DNA from: JANNHK01 sp034408875
Lineage (GTDB): Bacteria > Actinomycetota > Acidimicrobiia > IMCC26256 > PALSA-610
Length of the DNA stretch: 10,484 nucleotides
Assembly: GCA_034408875.1 (NCBI GenBank)
Contig: JAWXCJ010000040.1
Location: 1-10,484 of the forward strand
Direction of reading: 5' to 3'
The translations under genes were made by a program, and so were the position numbers. This document shows, in pieces, positions 5,463 through 10,484 of this stretch (positions are counted from its first letter, which is position 1; every line of letters starts with the position of its first letter). A model generated the notes under the pieces. The model was given only the letters and a program-made list of their open reading frames with translations, did not search any database and was not told where the DNA came from.

Positions 5463-6533
5463 TCACCAGCACCTTTGCCGGTCAGGCGGAACGACTCCTT
5501 GGGCGACCCGGTCGACGAGGTCACGATCACCGGCAAGCAGGACGTACTCGGTGTTGCGCACGTGCGACACCGTCCCGACCTTGTCGCCGTTCGGGTTGTG
5601 AATCCCGATCAGCGCGCCGACGTAGCGGCGCGAGTCGAACGACAGCGTGCGCACTGCGCCGCCCCGGGCCTCACCCATGACGACCAAATCGTCGATCGGT
5701 ACCCACGACTCGTCGTTGTACGACACGACGACGAGCGCGGCGTCGACGTCGACGATCACCTGCGCGAGCGCAACCGGCATGCGCCGCCGCCGGTTGAACG
5801 CGCTCTTGGTGTCGTCGGCGCGGGCGTCAACACGCTTGCACGCGACGCCATAGTGCTCCGGCGCGTCCCACGCGACGAGCGTTTCCCAGATGTGGTAGTT
5901 CGTGAAGTAGCGGTGCTGGTTGTACGGCGGGTCGAGGTACGCAATATCGAACGACCCGAGGGAAGCGGCGAGTGCGCACGCGTCGCCGCGCACGGCGCGA
6001 CCGGTTCCGGGCAGGAGCTCCGGCACGCGCAACTCGAGATCCTGGTGCGACCGCTGCGCCCACGCCTTCACGTACGCCATCTGCACACCGGTCGTCGAGT
6101 CGACACGATCGGCGGCCTCGATCAGGCTCGTCAGCAGCACCGGGTACATCCACGAGTCGCGATAGTCGCGCTCGATCGCGTCGCGTATCGCGTCGATACG
6201 GCGACCGTTATGGGGCTGGAAGAACCGGGACGACGAACAGAACGTCTCGGTGACGTACCCGTCGTAGCCCGGTCGATCGGCCAGGTCGGCGAGCGCTTCG
6301 TTCAGCGCCGGGTAGTCGACCTCGTCCGCGTCCAACGCGACGTAGGTCTGGGCGAACACTTCGGAGTAACGGGCGGTGTCCACCGCGGTAACGGTTGCCC
6401 CCCGGCGTTTGAATTCTTGGGCGACCCGTGTCGTCCCCGTGAACAGGTCGAGTGCCGTGCGCGCCCCGGCCGCGGCGCAGATGTCGCCCAGTACGGGAAC
6501 GAGCCGCCGTTTCGAGCCCAGGTACTTGATCAC
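5463..6533 (-). CDS. D12-class N6-adenine DNA methyltransferase, orphan
   Basis: The 356-residue protein has the order of motifs of the Dam-like (alpha, D12) class. KYLGSKR (3-9) is motif X, ALDLFTGTTRVA (27-38) is the SAM-binding motif I, an acidic residue D52 ends strand 2, and DPPYNQHRY (201-209) is the catalytic motif IV. It transfers a methyl group from S-adenosylmethionine to N6 of adenine in DNA. The region 60-180 between motifs I and IV probably holds the target recognition domain. It resembles the family of larger adenine-specific methylases (COG3392 type) rather than E. coli Dam itself; that comparison is from memory. The start is GTG at 6533, with TAGCCT 9 bases upstream and no Shine-Dalgarno site. 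No endonuclease, specificity subunit or Vsr gene is next to it, so it looks solitary and more likely regulatory or protective than part of a restriction system in this window. Confidence 0.88.
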   Translation of the reverse strand: MIKYLGSKRRLVPVLGDICAAAGARTALDLFTGTTRVAQEFKRRGATVTAVDTARYSEVFAQTYVALDADEVDYPALNEALADLADRPGYDGYVTETFCSSSRFFQPHNGRRIDAIRDAIERDYRDSWMYPVLLTSLIEAADRVDSTTGVQMAYVKAWAQRSHQDLELRVPELLPGTGRAVRGDACALAASLGSFDIAYLDPPYNQHRYFTNYHIWETLVAWDAPEHYGVACKRVDARADDTKSAFNRRRRMPVALAQVIVDVDAALVVVSYNDESWVPIDDLVVMGEARGGAVRTLSFDSRRYVGALIGIHNPNGDKVGTVSHVRNTEYVLLAGDRDLVDRVAQGVVPPDRQRCW

Positions 6534-6542
6534 GTTCGGGCG

Positions 6543-6548
6543 AGGCTA
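6543..6548 (-). promoter_or_regulatory. Putative -10 box for the methyltransferase gene (leaderless)
   Basis: On the minus strand TAGCCT fits TANNNT and lies 9 bases before the GTG start at 6533. The start has no Shine-Dalgarno sequence, so a leaderless transcript is plausible. The spacing is at the long end and no clear -35 is seen. The divergent surE gene shares this 53-bp gap. Confidence 0.35.
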
Positions 6549-6572
6549 CGAGATCGCGCGAGACTCGCCGGG

Positions 6573-6583
6573 TATAGGAAGGG
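6573..6583 (+). promoter_or_regulatory. surE start signal: -10-like TATAGG overlapping AGGAAGGG
   Basis: TATAGG (6573-6578) overlaps the purine tract AGGAAGGG (6576-6583) just before the ATG at 6587. AGGA 7 bases before the ATG would be a normal ribosome binding site. TATAGG 8 bases before it could instead be a -10 box of a leaderless transcript, although it lacks the final T. Both readings give the same start codon. Confidence 0.3.
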
Positions 6584-6586
6584 CGT

Positions 6587-7456
6587 ATGCGAGTACTGGT
6601 CACCAACGACGACGGGGTCGAATCCGAGGGGCTGCATGCTCTCGCGTGCGCGCTGCGCGACGCCGGGTACGAGGTCATCGTGGTCGCACCGAACTCCGAT
6701 CGCAGCGGGGTCGGTGCCGCGCTCGGCATGATCCACGCCGACCGGCACCTCGACAGCATCCGCGTCGCGCTGCCCGGGTGCGACGGCATCACGGCCTTCT
6801 CTCTCGACGCGCCGCCCGCGATGTGCGTGGTCGCGGCCCGCCTCGGCGCATTCGGCGACCCGCCCGACGTCGTCGTGTCGGGCATCAACCCCGGACTCAA
6901 CACGGGCCGGGCCATCCTGCATTCGGGAACGGTCGGAGCCGCGTTGACGGCCCAGAACTTCGGCTGTTCCGGGCTGGCGGTGAGCATCGACAGTGGCGAG
7001 GAGTGGTACTGGGCCACGGCCGCGCGTGTCGCAGTCGACGTGTTCCCCCGCTTGTTGGAAGCACCCGCGCGCACGGTCCTCAATCTCAACGTTCCCGGCC
7101 TGCCCTACGACGACGTCAACGGCGTCCGGTGGGCGCGCCTCGCGCCGTTCGGTGCGGTACGAGCGGCGGTCGCGGAATCCGACGAAGGCAAGCTCCAGTT
7201 CGAGTTGCGCGCGACCGGCGTCACAGCTCCTCCCGACTCGGACACGGGTGTGGTCGCGCTCGGGAGCGCGGCGCTGACGACAATTGTCGGTGTGGCCGAA
7301 GCGTGGCCGCCCGAACTGCACGAGGAGCCGACGTTGCGCGAAGGCGTCGTGCCCGGCGCGCCGCTCGAGGCGGTACACGAGATCCCCGACGCGTCACTCC
7401 CGCGCTGGTTGCACCGCCCGTACCCCGCGACGGCGGTACCGACGCCCGACCGCTAG
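6587..7456 (+). CDS. surE: 5'/3'-nucleotidase SurE
   Basis: The 289-residue protein carries the full SurE signature: N-terminal VLVTNDDGVESEG (3-15) with metal-binding D8 and D9, APNSDRSGVG (34-43) with ligand S40, and VSGINPGLNTG (97-107) with ligand N101, followed by the HSGTVGAALTA segment. SurE is a cytoplasmic divalent-metal-dependent phosphatase of nucleoside 5'- and 3'-monophosphates, and in some species of short polyphosphates. It belongs to stationary-phase survival in enterobacteria. Length is slightly above the typical 250-270, with extra residues in the C-terminal part, which ends PTPDR. In E. coli surE lies with pcm and rpoS; neither is here. The stop TAG overlaps the stop of the convergent gene within a shared CTAG, so the two genes overlap by 4 bases with no room for a terminator between them. 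Confidence 0.95.
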   Translation: MRVLVTNDDGVESEGLHALACALRDAGYEVIVVAPNSDRSGVGAALGMIHADRHLDSIRVALPGCDGITAFSLDAPPAMCVVAARLGAFGDPPDVVVSGINPGLNTGRAILHSGTVGAALTAQNFGCSGLAVSIDSGEEWYWATAARVAVDVFPRLLEAPARTVLNLNVPGLPYDDVNGVRWARLAPFGAVRAAVAESDEGKLQFELRATGVTAPPDSDTGVVALGSAALTTIVGVAEAWPPELHEEPTLREGVVPGAPLEAVHEIPDASLPRWLHRPYPATAVPTPDR

Positions 7457-7932
7457 GCCGACCAGGTCAACAATTCGCCGGTACCGGCGAGCATCATCGT
7501 GCCCGGCATCACCCGCAGGCGCCAGGGCGTGACCTTGAGCGCGGCGAACGTGTCGTCGGTCGGGCTGGTCCACACCGGCACGATCGCGGGGTCGTAGCCA
7601 ACCGGTGCCGGTGCGTTCTTGAACGCGTTCCACACCTCGGCGCGCGTCTCGTCGTCGAAGAACCATTCTGAACTGCATTCGGCGACGCAGGTGTCGTGGT
7701 TGGGTGCCCAGTAGTTACACGACACGAACGGGTGCGCGTCGAGATGGGCGCGCTTGAGCGGCGTCGGCCCGGTGGCGATCCACCCGGTGAGTTCCTTGCC
7801 GTCCCAGTTCCACAGTGGGTGCAGGACGCGCGAGCGCGGCCGGCCCCGGGCGTCGACGGTCGCGGCGGAACACCACACGATGTTGTGGGCCATCTCGACG
7901 AACGCGGGAGCGACGGTTGCAAGATCAGTCAC
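7453..7932 (-). CDS. Pyridoxamine 5'-phosphate oxidase-like split-barrel flavin/F420-binding protein
   Basis: The 159-residue protein has the look of the small FMN- or F420-binding split-barrel proteins common in actinobacteria. The early strand reads VWCSAATVDARGRPRSRVLHPLW (residues about 19-41), the next WDGKELTGWIAT, then an HPFVSCNYW strand. A helical segment EVWNAFKNAP and a PWRLRV strand complete the fold. The family includes pyridoxine phosphate oxidase, F420-dependent reductases and heme- or FMN-binding proteins; sequence alone does not tell which. The GTG at 7932 is chosen because TAGCGT lies exactly 7 bases upstream. A longer frame reaching back to 8025 gives an Arg-rich, non-family N-terminus and would run into the divergent gene. 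It shares a 35-bp divergent promoter gap with the DNA glycosylase gene. Confidence 0.8.
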   Translation of the reverse strand: MTDLATVAPAFVEMAHNIVWCSAATVDARGRPRSRVLHPLWNWDGKELTGWIATGPTPLKRAHLDAHPFVSCNYWAPNHDTCVAECSSEWFFDDETRAEVWNAFKNAPAPVGYDPAIVPVWTSPTDDTFAALKVTPWRLRVMPGTMMLAGTGELLTWSA

Positions 7933-7939
7933 GAGCGAG

Positions 7940-7961
7940 ACGCTACCGGGGTTCCTAGGAT
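7940..7961. promoter_or_regulatory. Divergent pair of leaderless -10 boxes
   Basis: On the minus strand TAGCGT (7945-7940) is 7 bases before the GTG at 7932. On the plus strand TAGGAT (7956-7961) is 6 bases before the ATG at 7968. Only 10 bases separate the two boxes, so each -35 region would lie inside the opposite gene and both promoters compete for the same DNA. Neither start has a Shine-Dalgarno sequence. Confidence 0.55.
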
Positions 7962-7967
7962 CCGGAA

Positions 7968-9182
7968 ATGCGCGCCGGAGCCGACCTCTCAGCCGTCGAA
8001 GCCCGGTGGTTGGCAATCGGCGCACAGGGTCTGGGCAAACCGCGACCGAAGGGCACCGTCGGCCGCAGGCACGTGCACAACGCGATCGAAACGGTCGGGA
8101 CCCTCCAACTCGACGCGATCAACGTGGTCGCCCGCACCCAATTCCTCGTGCTGTTCAGCCGGTTGGGCGCGTACGACCCGGACCACCTCCACTCGCTGAC
8201 CGGTCCCGGCGGCGAGCTGTTCGAGTACTGGGGCCATGCCGCGTCGCTGGTGCCGATGGCCGCGCAGCCGTTGTTCCGCTGGCGTATGGCGCACGCCGGC
8301 GCCACTCCGCTGCGTGTCGCCCGCCGGGAGGAATACCGCAAGGCGAACGCGAAGTACATCGCCGCGGTGCTGGCCGAGGTGCGCGACCGCGGGCCGCTCA
8401 CGGCCGGGCAACTCAGTGATCCCCGCCGCCAGGACGGCGAGTGGTGGGATCGTCGGTCGCAAGGCCGCGTCGCACTCGAGCACCTGTTCGCGATCGGCGC
8501 GGTCGCCGGATGGCGGACCCCGAACTTCGAGCGGGTGTACGACATTCCCGAACGCGTCATCCCCGCGCCAGTCCTCGCGCAGCCGACGCCGACCACCGAG
8601 GAGGCGCAGCGCGAGCTACTGCTGTCGTCGGCCCGGTCGCTCGGCGTGGCCACGGTGTCCGATCTCGCGGCGTACTACTACATCAGGCCCAAGGCGGCCG
8701 CGGCGCGAGTCGCAGAACTCGTGGAGTCGGGATCGCTTGTCTCGGTGCAGGTCGACGGCTGGCGCGACGCCGCGTACACAACGCCCGATGTGCGGGTGCG
8801 CCGCCCGACGCGGCCAACCGCGACGTTGTTGTCGCCGTTCGACTCGCTCATCTGGGAGCGCAGTCGCACGAGTCGGCTGTTCGGCTTCGACTACACGATC
8901 GAGGTGTACGTCCCCGAGCCCAAGCGCGTGTACGGCTACTACGTGATGCCGTTGCTCGTGGGCGACGAGCTCGTCGCCCGCTTCGACCTCAAGTCGGACC
9001 GCAAGGTCTCCGCGCTGCGCGTGCGCGGCGCCTACGCCGAACCCGGCGCCGACCCGGCTGCGATCGCGCCCGCGGCGGTCGCCGAGCTCGACGCGCTGCG
9101 CTCGTGGCTCGGGCTCGACAACCTCGCCATCGCCAGCACGGGCAACCTCGCCCCGGCGCTCCGGCAGGCAACGGTCGCCTGA
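7968..9182 (+). CDS. ycaQ: YcaQ/AlkX-like DNA glycosylase (HTH_42 winged-helix family)
   Basis: The 404-residue protein fits the YcaQ / AlkZ family (COG3214, often annotated winged helix DNA-binding protein). The early helix VGTLQLDAINVVARTQFLV (43-61) carries the catalytic Q-phi-D form, Q47-L48-D49, as in E. coli YcaQ (AlkX). The AlkZ self-resistance enzymes instead have Q-phi-Q. The following FSRLGAYDP, the central YWGHAASLVPM segment (about 88-98) and the later LLSPFDSLIWERSRTSRLFGFDYTIEVYVP region (about 285-314) are also typical. These enzymes are monofunctional DNA glycosylases that remove bulky alkylated bases and unhook interstrand crosslinks. It acts in the cytoplasm on DNA. The start ATG is set by TAGGAT 6 bases upstream (leaderless). 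No antibiotic biosynthesis genes are nearby, so general repair is more likely than self-resistance. Confidence 0.85.
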   Translation: MRAGADLSAVEARWLAIGAQGLGKPRPKGTVGRRHVHNAIETVGTLQLDAINVVARTQFLVLFSRLGAYDPDHLHSLTGPGGELFEYWGHAASLVPMAAQPLFRWRMAHAGATPLRVARREEYRKANAKYIAAVLAEVRDRGPLTAGQLSDPRRQDGEWWDRRSQGRVALEHLFAIGAVAGWRTPNFERVYDIPERVIPAPVLAQPTPTTEEAQRELLLSSARSLGVATVSDLAAYYYIRPKAAAARVAELVESGSLVSVQVDGWRDAAYTTPDVRVRRPTRPTATLLSPFDSLIWERSRTSRLFGFDYTIEVYVPEPKRVYGYYVMPLLVGDELVARFDLKSDRKVSALRVRGAYAEPGADPAAIAPAAVAELDALRSWLGLDNLAIASTGNLAPALRQATVA

Positions 9183-9192
9183 ACGGCCGTGC

Positions 9193-9198
9193 TACGTT
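9193..9198 (+). promoter_or_regulatory. -10 box of a leaderless start for the small lipoprotein gene
   Basis: TACGTT lies 8 bases before the ATG at 9207 and only about 10 bases after the stop of the upstream gene. There is no Shine-Dalgarno sequence. The same string CTACGTTCGCCG precedes the SDR gene. It decides for ATG 9207 against an in-frame GTG at 9189, which lies upstream of the box. Confidence 0.45.
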
Positions 9199-9206
9199 CG
9201 CCGACG

Positions 9207-9791
9207 ATGCGGAGCAGTCGCCGTTCACTTCTCGTCGGGGTCATCGCCGGTGTGCTCGTTCTCGGTGCGTGCGGTGGCGACGACGACGATGCCGCTCCGA
9301 CCAGCGAGACGTCGTCGATCGACGACTCTGACGACGCCGGCGAGGCAGTCGCGGCGTTGACGAGCGAGGAAGTCTGTGCCGCGGTCACCGGAGACGATGT
9401 CGGCGACGCGCTGGGGGTGACCGTTACCGAAGCGGAGCCCCAAGACTCGGGCACGCCGCAGTGCCACTACGGCTACTCGCTGGAGTCGGGTCCGACGTCG
9501 AACATCACGATCGCTTCCATGCGCAGCGACGAGGACCTCGGCGGCCGCACCGGCGAGGACGCGTACGACTTCGTCGTCGACATCAATCGTGCCAGCGCGG
9601 ACGACGGCGATATGCAAGAGGTTGAACTCGACAGTGGCGACAACGCCACTCGCTTCACCGGCAACTCGTTGCACCTCGGCGTCGTCGTCGTCGACGGTCG
9701 TATCTTCACGGTTATCGTTCCTGCCGACGACGTCCCTGCCGACGCCGTCGACGCTCTGATCGATGTGATCGGCTACGAGTTGAGTCGCTGA
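9207..9791 (+). CDS. Small secreted lipoprotein, DUF3558-like
   Basis: The 194-residue protein begins with a lipoprotein signal (MRSSRRS, hydrophobic core, LGAC with lipidated C22). A highly acidic Asp/Ser/Thr-rich linker follows, to about residue 46, and then a compact domain. The domain has two more cysteines, C57 in SEEVCAAV and C86 in PQCHYGY, spaced as in the DUF3558 family of actinobacterial lipoproteins, where they probably form a disulfide. That family has no established function. It would be anchored on the outer face of the cytoplasmic membrane. The gene is on the same strand as the DNA glycosylase gene and 24 bases behind it, but it seems to have its own leaderless promoter. Assignment to DUF3558 is from pattern only; other small exported domains with a Cys pair are possible. 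Confidence 0.8.
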   Translation: MRSSRRSLLVGVIAGVLVLGACGGDDDDAAPTSETSSIDDSDDAGEAVAALTSEEVCAAVTGDDVGDALGVTVTEAEPQDSGTPQCHYGYSLESGPTSNITIASMRSDEDLGGRTGEDAYDFVVDINRASADDGDMQEVELDSGDNATRFTGNSLHLGVVVVDGRIFTVIVPADDVPADAVDALIDVIGYELSR

Positions 9792-9827
9792 CAGCCTCTT
9801 CGTCGCGGTGCGTCACGGCGGAGCGGT

Positions 9828-10223
9828 CTAGTCGGGCGGGTACGGCTCGAAGCCCTCGGCTTCTTGCACGCTCCGGATGAAGGCGATGATTGCGGCGACC
9901 TCCGCCTCGGTCAGGCCGCGCACCGGTGCCATGTCGCCGAAGTTCCAGTGATGCGCGACTGAGCCCGCTTCGACGGCGCCGCGAAACGCCTCGTCCGAGT
10001 GATGACCTTCTTCGTACACCTGGGAGAGGTGCGAAGGTCCCCGGTCGGTCCCCCGGAGATCGTCACCGTGGCACGACGCGCAGTTCGCCGCGTACAACGC
10101 CGCGCCCACGTCGGCATCGGCATCGGCTGTCTCGGCCGGCACCGAGCCGTCGTCACCTCCGCAGGCGCCAAGCACGAGCACAGGGGCGACGACGAAGGCG
10201 GTTATCGCAGGCCGCAAGCGCAC
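9828..10223 (-). CDS. Membrane-anchored c-type cytochrome lipoprotein
   Basis: The 131-residue protein has a lipoprotein signal ending in LGAC (lipidated C21), an acidic Ala/Asp linker, and one class-I cytochrome c domain. The heme is attached through CASCH at 48-52 (C48, C51, proximal H52). M98 in GDMAPV is the likely distal ligand. The C-terminal helix EAEVAAIIAFIRSVQ is the usual last helix of the fold. It would carry electrons on the outer face of the membrane, possibly to a terminal oxidase or from a periplasmic dehydrogenase. No partner gene is in the window. GTG 10223 is preferred over the in-frame GTG 10232 because TAGCGT is exactly 7 bases before 10223, whereas 10232 overlaps that box. 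It is divergent from the ArsR gene and converges on the lipoprotein gene with a 36-bp gap in which I see no clear terminator. Confidence 0.9.
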   Translation of the reverse strand: MRLRPAITAFVVAPVLVLGACGGDDGSVPAETADADADVGAALYAANCASCHGDDLRGTDRGPSHLSQVYEEGHHSDEAFRGAVEAGSVAHHWNFGDMAPVRGLTEAEVAAIIAFIRSVQEAEGFEPYPPD

Positions 10224-10230
10224 GACGCGC

Positions 10231-10260
10231 ACGCTAACCCGGGCCCGGCGGGCCTCTCGA
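10231..10260 (-). promoter_or_regulatory. Putative leaderless promoter of the cytochrome c gene
   Basis: On the minus strand TCGAGA (10260-10255) and TAGCGT (10236-10231) are 18 bp apart, and TAGCGT is 7 bases before the GTG at 10223. The TAGCGT-7-GTG arrangement is identical to that of the split-barrel gene at 7932. Confidence 0.45.
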
Positions 10261-10269
10261 CCGAAAACC

Positions 10270-10299
10270 TGGACATCTGAATAGGTATACAGATATTAT
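10270..10299 (+). promoter_or_regulatory. Leaderless promoter of the ArsR-family gene
   Basis: TGGACA (10270-10275) and TATTAT (10294-10299) are 18 bp apart, and TATTAT is 6 bases before the ATG at 10306. No Shine-Dalgarno site is present, so the transcript should be leaderless. The -35/spacer layout repeats that of the promoter at 161-190. Confidence 0.55.
10275..10294. promoter_or_regulatory. Imperfect 20-bp palindrome, probable ArsR/SmtB operator
   Basis: The form is ATCTGnATAnnTATnCAGAT: eight of the ten base pairs of the dyad match. It fills the spacer between the -35 and -10 of the ArsR gene and is AT-rich in a GC-rich setting. Inverted repeats of this size over the promoter are the usual binding sites of ArsR/SmtB repressors, which often repress themselves. 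The divergent cytochrome c promoter lies about 15 bp away and might be affected too. Confidence 0.6.
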
Positions 10300-10305
10300 C
10301 CGGCG

Positions 10306-10484
10306 ATGGGCCCCGTTCGCAGCGCGCTTCCCGACGCCGACACGGTGGCCCGATGCGCGGCGCTGTTCGGCGTGTTGGCCGACCCCAGCCGGATCCGGCT
10401 GCTCGCCTCGCTCATGGTCACCGACGAGCTGTGCGTCACCGACCTCGCCGCGACAGCAGGCATGCGCGAGTCGACGACCTCGCA
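10306..10484 (+). CDS. ArsR/SmtB-family winged-helix regulator, N-terminal part (cut by window edge)
   Basis: The 59 complete codons visible encode the N-terminal half of an ArsR/SmtB repressor. ALFGVLADPSRIRLLASL (19-36) is the typical helix 1-2 region, and ELCVTDLAATAGMRESTTS (41-59) starts the helix-turn-helix. The ELCV-x-DLA form places C43 where the helix-3 metal site cysteine lies in ArsR/CadC proteins. C17 near the N-terminus could be a second thiol. Metal, metalloid or redox sensing is thus possible, but the decisive C-terminal residues are outside the window. The start ATG is chosen because it follows TATTAT by 6 bases and gives a family-like N-terminus. The regulated genes may lie downstream of the window or include the divergent cytochrome c gene. 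Confidence 0.88.
   Translation, partial: MGPVRSALPDADTVARCAALFGVLADPSRIRLLASLMVTDELCVTDLAATAGMRESTTS

Noticed and set aside
4956..6731. 591-codon plus-strand open frame across the PAP2 and methyltransferase genes
   Set aside because: It runs antisense to two motif-complete genes and into surE in a wrong frame, and it has no start signal.
7933..8025. Longer N-terminus of the split-barrel protein
   Set aside because: It is Arg-rich and unlike the family, it overlaps the divergent glycosylase gene, and TAGCGT-7-GTG marks 7932 as the start.
9792..9827. Terminator in the convergent gap between the small lipoprotein and the cytochrome c gene
   Set aside because: I saw no stable inverted repeat with a T tract; only short GC matches that could arise by chance.
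10224..10232. GTG 10232 as start of the cytochrome c gene
   Set aside because: It overlaps the TAGCGT box that sits 7 bases before GTG 10223. The signal peptide is complete from 10223.

Overview
The window is GC-rich, gene-dense bacterial DNA. Its style points to an actinobacterium, perhaps of the Acidimicrobiia type. The signs are strong G/C at third codon positions, frequent GTG starts, a close CYP142-type P450, and many genes with a TANNNT box 6-9 bases before the start codon and no Shine-Dalgarno site (leaderless mRNAs). The lineage is an inference; no rRNA or other phylogenetic marker is present. Thirteen protein genes are supported. No tRNA, rRNA, insertion sequence, CRISPR array or clear hairpin terminator was seen.

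Layout. Bases 1-99 hold two copies of a 51-bp tandem repeat that runs off the left edge. A promoter (161-190) and ribosome binding site lead into a secreted lipoprotein of unknown function (231-1355) with two copies of a Cys/His-containing domain. Next on the plus strand are a type-2 3-hydroxyacyl-CoA dehydrogenase-like SDR (1382-2146) and a compact cluster: OsmC peroxidase (2217-2642), CYP142-like cytochrome P450 (2648-3859), an NTF2/limonene-epoxide-hydrolase-fold protein (3856-4281) and an encapsulated-ferritin-type protein EncFtn (4309-4617). A PAP2 phosphatase (4622-5389) and an orphan D12-class adenine DNA methyltransferase (5463-6533) lie on the minus strand. SurE nucleotidase (6587-7456, plus) converges on a flavin/F420 split-barrel protein (7453-7932, minus), which is divergent from a YcaQ/AlkX-like DNA glycosylase (7968-9182, plus). 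The right end holds a small lipoprotein (9207-9791, plus), a cytochrome c lipoprotein (9828-10223, minus) and the start of a divergent ArsR/SmtB regulator (10306 to the edge) behind a palindromic operator.

How the genes may work together. CYP142 enzymes oxidise the side-chain terminus of cholesterol-type sterols, HSD10-type SDRs act in acyl-CoA beta-oxidation, and an LEH-fold homologue in mycobacteria acts on a sterol epoxide. The left half may therefore be part of a steroid or branched-lipid catabolic set. OsmC (peroxide) and EncFtn (iron oxidation) in the same run would suit protection around a heme enzyme. That is inference. The right half is mainly nucleic-acid maintenance and envelope genes without an obvious single pathway.

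The points most worth a second look are the EncFtn with all ferroxidase ligands but no cargo tail and no encapsulin shell gene beside it, the duplicated domain of the first lipoprotein, the recurrent leaderless-start signature, and the ArsR operator fused to a leaderless promoter.
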